Below, in pieces: positions 43,436 to 52,605 of a stretch of 64,000 bases of DNA. Numbering within the stretch: the stretch's first letter is position 1; each line of letters opens with the position of its first letter. Location of the stretch: contig NZ_JAGIPR010000009.1 of NCBI RefSeq assembly GCF_017877355.1, forward strand, positions 62,001 to 126,000, read 5' to 3'. A program made the translations under genes and the position numbers. This DNA is from Chryseobacterium jejuense. GTDB lineage: Bacteria; Bacteroidota; Bacteroidia; Flavobacteriales; Weeksellaceae. The notes beneath the pieces were generated by a model. It was not told where the DNA came from and made no database searches. It saw nothing but the letters and a program-made list of their open reading frames with translations.

Positions 43436-46321
43436 ATGAAACTGAAATTTAACCTTTTAGCCCTCATATTGATATTGGGACTAAATTCAATTGTTTCCGC
43501 ACAGGAAAACCAAGAATTGAAGATTTATAATCTTTATTACCTGAGTAAGGTTATTAACTCTGATAATCTAACATCTGATCAAATTAATGAAATATACAGT
43601 AGCCTGATATCAAATTTAGGAAAAACAAAAGTTGACTCATTAGCAAAAGATTATAAATCTACTGGTGATCCTACTAAGACAAGTTATATAGGTAATTTTC
43701 TTGTTAATAGAAATACATTAAATGAGTTGACAAGAAGTGATATAATCAGACAATTCAATTTAGGATTATTTGATAAAAAATACATTGACAGTAACAAGAC
43801 AGAAAAGGTTAACAGCCTTGAAAAAGATTTTAAATCTTTAGTATTAAGAGGGGCAGAATTAGATAAAGAGAATGAAGAATTGGAACTAATTAAAACTCTC
43901 CTTATAATTAAAGATAGTATACAATTTTATCAGAAATTCAGTCCTAAAGCTAAAATTTTTGAAAGCCTGTTGAATACTAAAAAAACAGAAGAATTCCAGA
44001 ATGATTCATTTAAGTTATTTAAAGAAGTTAATTTATCGAAGGTAGAAGAAAAATTAAATAGTAATCGTAAAAAGGTAGAGGATTTAGCGAAAGAGAATGA
44101 ATTATATAAAGAAAATGTAAGGCAATATGCAAATGCATATGTTGATAAAAGAAAGGATGTAGATATTGTAATACCCTTAAATAATAATTTCGAAGCCTCT
44201 CAAAACCAAATCAATATAAATTCAATTGTTCAGGCCGCACAGCAAAGGACCTCTGCTCAGAGTTTCAATATACCATCAGAATCTCAGATGATAGAGGCAA
44301 TGGCTATTTTTCTAGCCAACAGAGCGAAACAGGAAACTTTGATCTGGTTTATGGATCAGGTGAGAGAGAGACTCAATAATCCCCTTGTTTTTGAAGCGTT
44401 TCCCGAAACAGCTAAACTTCTTGCGGGACTTGAAGACTATAAAACTCCTAATTTCAGTAGTTCATGGCGTTACGCAATTTCTTCAGATTTTATAAGGATG
44501 CCTGTGAATATAGCTGGAAGTAAGTGGGTAGAGGAGTTCTTAGTCAAAGATATTAAGAGTAGAAAAGAGCTTCTCACGAGTATTAATTTCGGTGCTGATT
44601 TGAATAGATTGATTTCTGAAAGATATAATTATAGAGATATTGTGCGGTATTTTTATATGAATCCTAAGTACAATGGTAATGGAGATGAAATAAAAAAATA
44701 TCTTAATCATTCAATATCATTGTTATACGTTTTAACCAATGAGCTCTTTGTAGTGGATGTAATGGATAATAAAAGTTCCTATAGGCTCCTATCCTTTGAA
44801 GAAATTAACAGCTTAAGAATGGATCAATGGAATGTACTGTTAGAGTTAATAGAAATTAAATATGGGTCACAGCTAAAACATATTAAATTTTCAGACTATA
44901 AGAATAAGGAAAATAATAAAAGCAACCTTTCTAAATGGATGGGTAACCTTCTAATTACCCTTAGCCAGTTTGATAAAATAAATAAAGATTCACAAGCTAT
45001 TTTAGATGGTAATAAGGAGAAAGAGGAAAGGTCCAATTATAATTTTTATAGTGTCTGGAGGATTACAGAGCAAATCATTAGTAATATGGATGCTAACCAA
45101 TATTTAGTAACAGGAAATTCATCTATCGAGCTTTCAGAACAAATAGAGATCTTAAAAGATGGTATTGAAATATATGAACAAATCCAAATCAAAAATTTTG
45201 TAGCTGCTGCCCAAAAGGTAATGAGTATTATTGATAAAGTAGGACAAGAAACTGATACGGGTACATTGGGAGCAGGTTTCTCTTTTAAATTGAAAGAAAG
45301 AAAAATTAAAATAGAAACAAAAAGCATCACTTTTTGGGATTTAAATGAAAAAGTAATACTAACGTTGGGATATAGTTTTAATGAACGCAGTGGGCTTAAG
45401 TTAAACTTTATAGGAAATCCAAAATTAGATACTATTAATTTCCGTCAAATCTCAAAAGTACAACCGTTTTTCAAGTATATATCAGATGTTAAAAATGATA
45501 ATTATCTAATGTTGCAGGAACTTGATAAAGATTTTGATTCATTAATTACCAGAATATCTGATACAGCAAAGATTGATAAGATAGATGCTATGCATTTAGT
45601 CAATACATTGTACTTGCTTAGTGTTAATGACAAAGAAAAAACGGTTGCGCTTTTAAAAAGTTTGGGAACTGCTTATTTCCAACAGTCAAAATATAATAAA
45701 ACCATAGACAAATTAAAACTTAAATATCAGGATCAATTCTTCAAGCTCACTTCATTTTTCGGAGATGTTTTATCTGCAAAAGATGAACATGAATTAGCAA
45801 ATGTTATCGATTCACATGCACTACCTCCAACTTCGTATAAACTCAAAAGAAGAATGGCACATTCTATTGACTTGAATGCATATGTAGGAGGAAGCTTCTC
45901 AGGGTTGTTAACGAATGGAAATACTTCTTTGAAGAAACAGTTTACTGGTGAAATTGTTGCCCCAATTGGAGTGGCCTTTACATGGTCCTCAAATGGACCG
46001 AAGGCAGACAATTTTGGTTTTACTGTTGATGTTATTGATTTGGGAAATATAGTGAACCATTATTTAGTATCTTCTACAGAAGATTATCCGAAAGATGTTC
46101 ATTTTTCTGAAGTTTTCAGCCCTTCGGTGAGTCTTATTTATGGTATAAGAAATAGCCCTTTTGTATTATTTGGGAGTGTAAAGCTTCTTCCGTTAAAAAC
46201 CGTATATACAGATGATGGACGACTTATTAACAATAAAACATTCGATGCTACTATATTCAGTGTAGGAGTGAAAATAGATATTCCATTAATCAATTTATGG
46301 TCACGGGATCAGGATAGATGA
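43436..46321 (+). CDS. Large exported protein of unknown function
   Basis: 961 residues. Signal peptide about 1-23 (SIVSAQ). Residues about 25-260 are charged and helical with coiled-coil stretches (LVLRGAELDKENEELELIKTL; NRKKVEDLAKENELYKENV). The middle (270-770) is helical with no motif I recognise. The last ~150 residues (LNAYVGGSFSGLL ... SVSLIYGIRNSPFVLFGSV ... DATIFSVGVKIDIPL) alternate like beta-barrel strands, so it may be anchored in the outer membrane. It is a single-gene unit with its own terminator. Composition is more AT-rich than the ribosomal genes around the block. Confidence 0.8.
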   Translation: MKLKFNLLALILILGLNSIVSAQENQELKIYNLYYLSKVINSDNLTSDQINEIYSSLISNLGKTKVDSLAKDYKSTGDPTKTSYIGNFLVNRNTLNELTRSDIIRQFNLGLFDKKYIDSNKTEKVNSLEKDFKSLVLRGAELDKENEELELIKTLLIIKDSIQFYQKFSPKAKIFESLLNTKKTEEFQNDSFKLFKEVNLSKVEEKLNSNRKKVEDLAKENELYKENVRQYANAYVDKRKDVDIVIPLNNNFEASQNQININSIVQAAQQRTSAQSFNIPSESQMIEAMAIFLANRAKQETLIWFMDQVRERLNNPLVFEAFPETAKLLAGLEDYKTPNFSSSWRYAISSDFIRMPVNIAGSKWVEEFLVKDIKSRKELLTSINFGADLNRLISERYNYRDIVRYFYMNPKYNGNGDEIKKYLNHSISLLYVLTNELFVVDVMDNKSSYRLLSFEEINSLRMDQWNVLLELIEIKYGSQLKHIKFSDYKNKENNKSNLSKWMGNLLITLSQFDKINKDSQAILDGNKEKEERSNYNFYSVWRITEQIISNMDANQYLVTGNSSIELSEQIEILKDGIEIYEQIQIKNFVAAAQKVMSIIDKVGQETDTGTLGAGFSFKLKERKIKIETKSITFWDLNEKVILTLGYSFNERSGLKLNFIGNPKLDTINFRQISKVQPFFKYISDVKNDNYLMLQELDKDFDSLITRISDTAKIDKIDAMHLVNTLYLLSVNDKEKTVALLKSLGTAYFQQSKYNKTIDKLKLKYQDQFFKLTSFFGDVLSAKDEHELANVIDSHALPPTSYKLKRRMAHSIDLNAYVGGSFSGLLTNGNTSLKKQFTGEIVAPIGVAFTWSSNGPKADNFGFTVDVIDLGNIVNHYLVSSTEDYPKDVHFSEVFSPSVSLIYGIRNSPFVLFGSVKLLPLKTVYTDDGRLINNKTFDATIFSVGVKIDIPLINLWSRDQDR

Positions 46322-46354
46322 TAGAATATAAAGTATGATGAGACAAAAAACAAC

Positions 46355-46383
46355 AAAAAAGGAATCATTACGATTCCTTTTTT
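46355..46383. terminator. Bidirectional terminator between two large exported-protein genes
   Basis: Perfect 12-bp stem AAAAAAGGAATC / GATTCCTTTTTT with a 5-nt loop, between convergent genes. Confidence 0.88.
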
Positions 46384-46426
46384 ATTTGAAGTTAATAACT
46401 TTTTGTCTATTCGTTTTTTATATCGG

Positions 46427-49165
46427 CTATCTCATGAAGTAGCTGAAATAACTACAGCTTCCCATCAGGTTTTTGGTAGTTTCAGCATCTGAATACTGTG
46501 CCTTCAGCTGAGCAAAATACGTTCTGTATTTTTGATTCTTCAGATTGTCCATTTCCTTTTGGTGGGCATCCTCTTTTTCAGACCATTTCGGATCAGAATA
46601 ATCAAAATCTTTCGGAGCCTTGGCTTCATACTGGTAATATTTACCCTGTTCGGCACTTGCCATCTGGAACAGGATTCTAGCCTTTTCTTCTTTATTGTTC
46701 GAAAGCTTAAGCGCTTGTTGATAATAGTTGATCGCTAGATCAAAATTATCCGGTTCAATATAAGAAGTATCAAGGAAGTTCTTATAATAATACTTGTAAG
46801 GATTGCCTTTATCATTATTCCAGAAGTAGTATTTTCCTCCGTTGCTGTTATCAATATCCATAACAAACACATGGCGGTAATATCCTAAAATTGATGTATT
46901 GTATAACAGGTTTCCGATAAGCTGATTAGCTCTTGCAGCCTTTTCATCCTTACCGCTTCCGATTTTCTTAAGCTGGATCAAAACATCCGTCAGTTCCAGT
47001 TTATTCATAGTATCTTTAATGAAAGGGAATTCGGTGTAACCTTCAGATTTCATAGATTCAGCATCTGGGCTTTGGTAGCTTTCCCATGCATTATGTCCGA
47101 AAACAAGACCTGGAATATTATTAAAGCCATTATATTCAGAAGAAGTATATTGTTTTTGGGTAATCTTTTGACCGTCTTTCTCAGTCCAGTCATAATTCTC
47201 TCTTGGAATTCCGCCAAACTTCTGAACCTTTTCATAATAAGATTTAGCCTTTTCAAAATCTGCAAGTCTCATAGCTCTGTCACCATAGATGGTATTGAAG
47301 AAAGCGTCAACATTTCCTACGCTGTCCATATTTTTAGCAATGATCTGTTGTTCAAACTGGGTTTTGTTAGGCTTTCTGTAAAACTCTTCAACACTTTTTA
47401 CCAGACTTGAGTTCGGGTTATATTGAAGGTCAGAAAGCTTATTATTCATCAGGAAGGATTTTCCGTCTTCTCCCTGAAGGAAGTAACGGTTGGCCATTAC
47501 ATCTTTTAAGAAATCAGCTGTGGAAGGTGCACTTCCGTAATAGTCGTAATCACTGTTGACATTAGCCGTATCTTTTTTAACTTCTTTTTCCACAAAATAT
47601 TCAGCATAATCCTTCATTAGATGATCTTCAAAAGCAGCATCCACTTTAGGCTGCGAAACAATATCATTCAGAACCTTCATCCTTTTAATTTCCTCCAGAT
47701 ATTCAGGATTAGTTGTTTTGATATCGTTTAGGATCTCAGTACTTTCTTTATAGTCTTTCTTTAAAAATTTAAGATAAGCATCGGCAATCTGCCAATATTC
47801 ATCTTTTGACTTTTCTTTAGCCTTTGAAGTGAATTTTTCAAGGTCATCACGGTAATCCTTTGTGTTATCCTCATATCCACTGTATCCTGTAGTGTAAAAA
47901 GGAATTCTGTTAGGATTATTCAATAACTCATCATCACTTTGATCTGCTTTATTTCCATCACCGGAAGCATCAGATTTAGAACCTCCGAAAAGATTTTTGA
48001 AGAACCTTACAATTTTCTGCCAGAAAGATACTTTCTCTTCTTTTACCTCTTTTACTTCCGTTGTTTTTTTATCGGAAGTGGCATCTTTTGAAGTGTTGTT
48101 TTCAGTATTACCTCTATAAACAGACACTCTGCCGTAGGCATCGGAAGTATAATAATAGGTCGGAAGATAACTTCTTTCCAGTTCGTTGATACTTCTTACT
48201 GCCATTACCTTCAGGATTTCAGAATCAGGATTGATATCAAACATCTTTTCCATAATAGGAATAGGGTTGTTGAAATCTTCATATCCTAAAAGGAAATAAG
48301 CCATGTTCTTTTCCTCATTCGTATTAGCTCTTTTCATAATATTACTGAAAGAAGCCGTATCCGAAAGTTTCATAGAGATAAAAGCAGATTCCTTACGGTT
48401 TTTACTGTTCATAAATACCTGAAAGAAATTCCAGTTGGCATCACCATTCATTTCTAATCCTCTTTGAGCACCAGCCAACTGATCGAGAGCCATATAATAT
48501 ACTGTACCTTTTAGCTTGATAGGTTCAACATATGTTTTGAAAGCCTGTAGTGCGGCATCATAGTCTCTGGTATAGTGGTTCAGACGTACAAGCTGATATC
48601 CGTAACGTTGCTTGATCTCAGGATTTCTGGCTGCATTATACAAAGAAGTAAGAGCGGCGATTGTTTTATGATAATCAAGAGATGTGGCATTTTTCCTGTT
48701 CTCGTCTCTGTTATAATAAAACGAATTTTCACTTTCAACATAATTGATGCTCATGAAAGGTTCCAGATATTTGGCCTCAATCAAATAATCAATTCCTTCT
48801 TTATATTTTGAGTAAAATCCTATTCCCAGTTTTTGTAACAGTGGGTGGGTAGGAGTCCCATTTTTAAGAGCATTCAGGTCATTCATGCTTACCTTATACA
48901 CCAGACTTTGTGTCTCGGCATAATTAAGCTGATTGTTGAAATATTTTTTCCATGTTTCAATATTATCGTCAGGAATCATAGATGGATTATAATCACCAAA
49001 GAATCTTGAAGAATAGGTATGAAGAAAAGGAAGATAAGACTTATCCTTAATAATACTCTGCGTAAAAAGGTTGAAGTATTCATAATCCGGATCCGACCAC
49101 GCACAGGCGTTGGAATTCGTATAGAAAAGAGATACAACCGCCAGTGAAAGAATATACTTTTTCAT
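46427..49165 (-). CDS. Large exported TPR-like protein of unknown function
   Basis: 912 residues. Signal peptide about 1-20 (NSNACAW). The mature part is mainly helical pairs spaced like TPRs (DRAMRLADFEKAKSYYEKVQKFG; FDLAINYYQQALKLSNNKEEKARILFQMASAEQ). A low-complexity Lys/Glu/Ser linker at about 360-420 encloses an amphipathic aromatic helix (FWQKIVRFFKNLFGG) that could touch a membrane. No enzyme motif is visible. It is followed upstream by a 323-residue lipoprotein gene on the same strand, 111 bp away. Confidence 0.8.
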   Translation of the reverse strand: MKKYILSLAVVSLFYTNSNACAWSDPDYEYFNLFTQSIIKDKSYLPFLHTYSSRFFGDYNPSMIPDDNIETWKKYFNNQLNYAETQSLVYKVSMNDLNALKNGTPTHPLLQKLGIGFYSKYKEGIDYLIEAKYLEPFMSINYVESENSFYYNRDENRKNATSLDYHKTIAALTSLYNAARNPEIKQRYGYQLVRLNHYTRDYDAALQAFKTYVEPIKLKGTVYYMALDQLAGAQRGLEMNGDANWNFFQVFMNSKNRKESAFISMKLSDTASFSNIMKRANTNEEKNMAYFLLGYEDFNNPIPIMEKMFDINPDSEILKVMAVRSINELERSYLPTYYYTSDAYGRVSVYRGNTENNTSKDATSDKKTTEVKEVKEEKVSFWQKIVRFFKNLFGGSKSDASGDGNKADQSDDELLNNPNRIPFYTTGYSGYEDNTKDYRDDLEKFTSKAKEKSKDEYWQIADAYLKFLKKDYKESTEILNDIKTTNPEYLEEIKRMKVLNDIVSQPKVDAAFEDHLMKDYAEYFVEKEVKKDTANVNSDYDYYGSAPSTADFLKDVMANRYFLQGEDGKSFLMNNKLSDLQYNPNSSLVKSVEEFYRKPNKTQFEQQIIAKNMDSVGNVDAFFNTIYGDRAMRLADFEKAKSYYEKVQKFGGIPRENYDWTEKDGQKITQKQYTSSEYNGFNNIPGLVFGHNAWESYQSPDAESMKSEGYTEFPFIKDTMNKLELTDVLIQLKKIGSGKDEKAARANQLIGNLLYNTSILGYYRHVFVMDIDNSNGGKYYFWNNDKGNPYKYYYKNFLDTSYIEPDNFDLAINYYQQALKLSNNKEEKARILFQMASAEQGKYYQYEAKAPKDFDYSDPKWSEKEDAHQKEMDNLKNQKYRTYFAQLKAQYSDAETTKNLMGSCSYFSYFMR

Positions 49166-49276
49166 AGGGTTTGTAGTGTTTTTTAGTTTTTATATAGTTG
49201 TTTTGTAATCAATGGTGCTGGCAGAAAATAGCATAAGATACTGAGTCTCTATTCTCTGTCTTAATTTATGGTAGAT

Positions 49277-50248
49277 TTAAAATTTTCGATCTAACACAAA
49301 TTTACTATCTAATTGATAATAAATAATATTAAAATGCGGTATTTTTTTCTGAAGAAAATGAGTTACATCTTCTAATTGTTCCTTTGATATTTCTTCTATC
49401 TTTATGGTAAAGCCTTTGTTCAGATAATTTCCGAAATAAAAGCCATCTTTCAGTATTTCAACCTCATATTCGGAGATCTTTTTAAAGTTGGGATTTTCAA
49501 GATCCTTTTTAGACAAAGCATTAATCAATTTATGCTTATCAAGGTGATTGGTGATAATCCCCCATGAATAAATAGGCAGAGCAACTTCAATTTTCTTGAT
49601 AGGATAGTCTTCTAGCTTTGAAAGGTAGCTTTTCAGGATATTCACATCCAGAATAGAATTTTTGTCAGATTTGTCCAGTGGGGAAGAAGTGGAGTAGCAC
49701 ATCAGATAAACCTTGTCAACAGGAGGAATTCCTGTCTGCTTTTTATCTTTAACCTGATGAAGGCGTAACGTACAGGTGATCTCTTTTCCTGAAATTCTTT
49801 TGAGCTCCTTCAAAAATTTAAAATAATCATCCCGTGTACCGGCAGTCCAGTCACAGTCAATCTGGATTTCATTGTTTATTTTTAAATGATATTCTTCCGC
49901 TTTCTTTTGAACCAAATGATGAATGCTCTCAGCCAGAAACTTAATTTCGTCCTGGGAAATCCCTAGCATCGTTTGGTTGGTGACAAAAACAGTGGGTACA
50001 ATCTGCTTATCAGTCTGAAAACTCTGATCTTTTGTGATGACGGCAACAGGCTGAAATTTTCCGCCTGATTTATCAACATCAAAAAATCTTGTATATAAGT
50101 AAGGAACAGTTGCCTGATCTAAAACTTTCTTCTCTTCCTGATTCAGTTTCAGATTTGTTTTCCAATAATAAAATGTGTAAGGATGGTTCTCCTTTTTACT
50201 GCAGGAGACAATAAAAAGTAAGATCCAAAAAATATTTAGTATTTTCAT
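49277..50248 (-). CDS. Lipoprotein with TIM-barrel-like pattern, unknown function
   Basis: 323 residues. MKILNIFWILLFIVSC is a lipoprotein signal. Strand-like segments are spaced as in a beta/alpha barrel: PYTFYYWKTN, VPYLYTRFFDVD, EIQIDCDWTAGTRDDYFKFLKEL, ITCTLRLHQV, KVYLMCYSTS and KIEVALPIYSWGI. The IDCDW acidic strand end resembles the catalytic face of glycoside-hydrolase-like domains of unknown function (DUF3142-type; my recollection). The substrate is unknown. Its promoter region is duplicated upstream of the 139-residue gene at 50485. Confidence 0.75.
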   Translation of the reverse strand: MKILNIFWILLFIVSCSKKENHPYTFYYWKTNLKLNQEEKKVLDQATVPYLYTRFFDVDKSGGKFQPVAVITKDQSFQTDKQIVPTVFVTNQTMLGISQDEIKFLAESIHHLVQKKAEEYHLKINNEIQIDCDWTAGTRDDYFKFLKELKRISGKEITCTLRLHQVKDKKQTGIPPVDKVYLMCYSTSSPLDKSDKNSILDVNILKSYLSKLEDYPIKKIEVALPIYSWGIITNHLDKHKLINALSKKDLENPNFKKISEYEVEILKDGFYFGNYLNKGFTIKIEEISKEQLEDVTHFLQKKIPHFNIIYYQLDSKFVLDRKF

Positions 50249-50273
50249 ACTGTGGTGTGCATAATTGATTCCT

Positions 50274-50322
50274 CAAAAGTAAAGATATTTATACAAACTA
50301 TAAACCGTAAAATCCCGGTGAT
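50274..50322 (-). promoter_or_regulatory. Promoter region copy A with -7 TACTTTTG
   Basis: TACTTTTG at 50274-50281 on the minus strand lies 25 nt before the lipoprotein ATG. From 50275 on, 35 of 49 bases match, without gaps, the region starting at 50919 in front of the next small gene. Confidence 0.55.
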
Positions 50323-50394
50323 TCCTTATTCCTGACAAATTCCATAATCCCAAACTTCCTTCCCCACAAACCCCAACAATTCGTATAACCATTC

Positions 50395-50436
50395 CTCTCC
50401 ATTGGAGGGGTGTCAAAAATTCAAAGAATTTTTGAC
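50395..50436. repeat. Intergenic palindromic element
   Basis: Two adjacent inverted repeats: CCTCTCC/GGAGGGG (50395-50410, one mismatch) and a perfect 11-bp palindrome arm GTCAAAAATTC/GAATTTTTGAC around AAA (50412-50436), followed by GGGGTGG. The wording is like a dispersed intergenic repeat of this group; copy number cannot be seen from one window. Confidence 0.5.
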
Positions 50437-50452
50437 GGGGTGGTTTCATAAC

Positions 50453-50477
50453 AAAAAAAAACCACTCCAAGGAGTGG
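50453..50477 (-). terminator. Terminator of the 139-residue protein gene
   Basis: Stem CCACTCC/GGAGTGG immediately after the stop codon on the minus strand, followed there by a run of nine T. Confidence 0.82.
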
Positions 50478-50484
50478 CTAGGTT

Positions 50485-50904
50485 TTATTCATACAGTTCA
50501 CTTTCACAAGTACAAGTCTCTTTATCTACACTTTCTCGGGCGGAACAACAACCATCAAGGTTTTGGATATTTCCTTTTTCGTCAGTCATCAAGATTTTAT
50601 TTTTATCAAACTTAACAAAGAAAGTTTCGTCATACTTTTTAAACTGTACTTTCATTACTTTATTCGGAGCATATTTACCTGCATTTACTTCTTCTTTTGT
50701 TTCCTTTCCATTAGCTTGATTTACCTGAACATATCCAAAATGTACATCTCCATTTTTCTTTACATCCAAATAATAATGTGGAGTTCCCGTCCCGCTATAG
50801 CCTTCCAAAATATCAAAACTTCTATGTCCCACAAAAGGAACTTTTACCTGCGCCAGACTAAAAATACTGATGCATAGAATGATTAAACTGAAAAATTTTT
50901 TCAT
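50485..50904 (-). CDS. Small exported protein of unknown function
   Basis: 139 residues. Signal peptide about 1-18 (FSLAQ). The mature part is beta-rich (HYYLDVKKNGDVHFGYVQV; KVQFKKYDETFFVKFDKNKILMTDEKGN) and ends in a Cys-rich tail (DGCCSARESVDKETCTCESE) with four cysteines. No family recognised. -7 box TACCTTTG at 50918-50925. Confidence 0.75.
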   Translation of the reverse strand: MKKFFSLIILCISIFSLAQVKVPFVGHRSFDILEGYSGTGTPHYYLDVKKNGDVHFGYVQVNQANGKETKEEVNAGKYAPNKVMKVQFKKYDETFFVKFDKNKILMTDEKGNIQNLDGCCSARESVDKETCTCESELYE

Positions 50905-50917
50905 ATTCTTTTTTTTT

Positions 50918-50967
50918 CAAAGGTAAAGATATCTGCTGAACTCATAAATAGTGGAATCCCGGTAATT
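50918..50967 (-). promoter_or_regulatory. Promoter region copy B with -7 TACCTTTG
   Basis: Consensus -7 box on the minus strand 14 nt before the ATG of the 139-residue protein gene, followed upstream by the segment shared with copy A (common parts GTAAAGATAT, ATAAA and AATCCCGGT). Confidence 0.55.
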
Positions 50968-50975
50968 TTAAACAA

Positions 50976-51005
50976 ACAAAAAGACCACTCCCAAAAGAGT
51001 GGTCT
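50976..51005 (-). terminator. Terminator of the glp operon
   Basis: Perfect 9-bp stem AGACCACTC / GAGTGGTCT with a 6-nt loop, 28 bp after the last glp-operon gene and followed on the minus strand by TTTTTG. Confidence 0.85.
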
Positions 51006-51032
51006 CTATATAATTTAGTTTAAAAATCTGAT

Positions 51033-51842
51033 TTAAAAAACAGTCGCAGCCAGCTGAATTCTCGCATATTTATTAGAAGGATTCCACATGGCCATCATAG
51101 AAACAGGTAAACTGTAGTGTTCTGTAATCTTAAGAACTTTTCCGGCTTTTACCCCGATATTCACGATATCGAAGTTGTTTTTGCCATTCCCATATAAAAA
51201 GGTATTCCCATTCAATGAAAATCCTGCACCTACAAAAGCATCCAGATTCACTTTTTGTCCGCTAATGACAGGGTAACTAGCCTGAACATAGGTAGAATAT
51301 CTGTTCTTTTTATAGCTTCCATCTGGTTCTAATATCACCTCTCCTGCATTAGCACCTCCATACAACATAATGTCTGCTTCAATATTAATTGGGAATGAAG
51401 GCCCAAAAGTATAGTTAGTTCTTAAATCAATAATATGTGCTGTTCTTCTCTGAGAATAACTGAAGATGTCATCCGCAGCAACGGCAGTATTGATATTTCG
51501 GGAATTATAAAGATCCCATAATCCAATATAAAAACGTCCGTTAGAATATTGAACATAGTAATTGATCTCTTTATAATGCGTATTGTCCTTATCATCTGCA
51601 AGAGCAGATGCTCCCCAGATACCCACTTTCCATTTCTTTTCCGCATCCAGTGCATAAGAAAGATTTCCCATCACAACAGGTTTGTCTGTAATAATTAGTC
51701 CTCTCCACAAATGGTTGTTCTGAATGTTGGCCGTAAAATCGAGTCTCCCTTCTTTGGTTTCCTTAGGCTCACTGCTTTCCTGTGAAAATAACCTTCCTGC
51801 ACCTAAAGTAAGCAAGAAGATTCCTTTTAATATTTTCATCAT
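51033..51842 (-). CDS. Outer-membrane protein of the glycerol operon
   Basis: 269 residues. Signal peptide about 1-20 (GRLFSQ); the rest alternates like a beta-barrel and ends in Phe (LAATVF), as outer-membrane barrels do. It lies 7 bp after glpF in the same transcript, so I infer an outer-membrane channel or sensor tied to glycerol or glycerol phosphodiester use. No specific family recognised. A start at the second Met is equally possible. Confidence 0.8.
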   Translation of the reverse strand: MMKILKGIFLLTLGAGRLFSQESSEPKETKEGRLDFTANIQNNHLWRGLIITDKPVVMGNLSYALDAEKKWKVGIWGASALADDKDNTHYKEINYYVQYSNGRFYIGLWDLYNSRNINTAVAADDIFSYSQRRTAHIIDLRTNYTFGPSFPINIEADIMLYGGANAGEVILEPDGSYKKNRYSTYVQASYPVISGQKVNLDAFVGAGFSLNGNTFLYGNGKNNFDIVNIGVKAGKVLKITEHYSLPVSMMAMWNPSNKYARIQLAATVF

Positions 51843-51849
51843 CTGTATT

Positions 51850-52581
51850 TTATTTTAATATTATGAATAATAAAGCCGCAATAACAGCTCCTATAACAGG
51901 GCCTATCACAGGAATCCATGCGTAACCCCAGTCACTGCTTCCTTTTATCGGAAGAATGGCGTGCATGATTCTTGGAGCAAGATCTCTGGCAGGGTTAATA
52001 GCATATCCGGTAGTTCCTCCTAAAGAAAGTCCTATCACCCAAACAAGGAATGTTACAGGAATGGCTCCTATAGAACCTAATCCTACTTTTGCATTAGGAT
52101 CTGCCTGTACATTAATACTCGGATCCGAAAAGTGAAAAATAACAAATACCAGTACGAATGTTCCGATAATTTCGCTGATAAGATTAGATGAAACTTTTCT
52201 GATCGCAGGACCAGTACTGAAGCAAGCCAGCTTTGCACCTTCATCCTCTGTAATGGCAAAATGATCTTTATGGAATAACCATACTAAAAAGGCACCCAAC
52301 ATACCTCCAATCATCTGAGCCGCAATGTAAGAAGGAACGAGATTCCATTCAAACTTTTTTGCTACAGCAAGGCCTATGGTAACAGCAGGGTTCAGATGAG
52401 CACCACTTATAGGCCCTGCAACAGTTACTCCCACGAAAACAGCTAATGCCCAAGCGGTAGTAATAACAATCCATCCGGAATTATTTCCTTTGGTATCCTT
52501 CAAGACAACATTGGCTACAACGCCATTGCCTAACAATATAAGAAGCATCGTACCGATCACTTCTGCGATAAATGGAGTCAT
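51850..52581 (-). CDS. glpF: Glycerol facilitator (MIP/aquaglyceroporin)
   Basis: 243 residues, six membrane helices with both half-helix motifs: SGAHLNPAVTIG and GYAINPARDLAPR. The Asp after the second NPA and the Gly/Phe-type pore residues mark an aquaglyceroporin rather than a water channel. It lets glycerol diffuse into the cell, where GlpK traps it. 24 bp after glpK. Confidence 0.96.
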   Translation of the reverse strand: MTPFIAEVIGTMLLILLGNGVVANVVLKDTKGNNSGWIVITTAWALAVFVGVTVAGPISGAHLNPAVTIGLAVAKKFEWNLVPSYIAAQMIGGMLGAFLVWLFHKDHFAITEDEGAKLACFSTGPAIRKVSSNLISEIIGTFVLVFVIFHFSDPSINVQADPNAKVGLGSIGAIPVTFLVWVIGLSLGGTTGYAINPARDLAPRIMHAILPIKGSSDWGYAWIPVIGPVIGAVIAALLFIILK

Positions 52582-52605
52582 ATGTGTATTTTTAAGGTCA
52601 GTGAA

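Noticed and set aside
43436..46321. A phage or secretion-effector island in the ribosomal gap
   Set aside because: No integrase, transposase, phage structural genes, att-like repeats or toxin motifs are visible; the genes look chromosomal.
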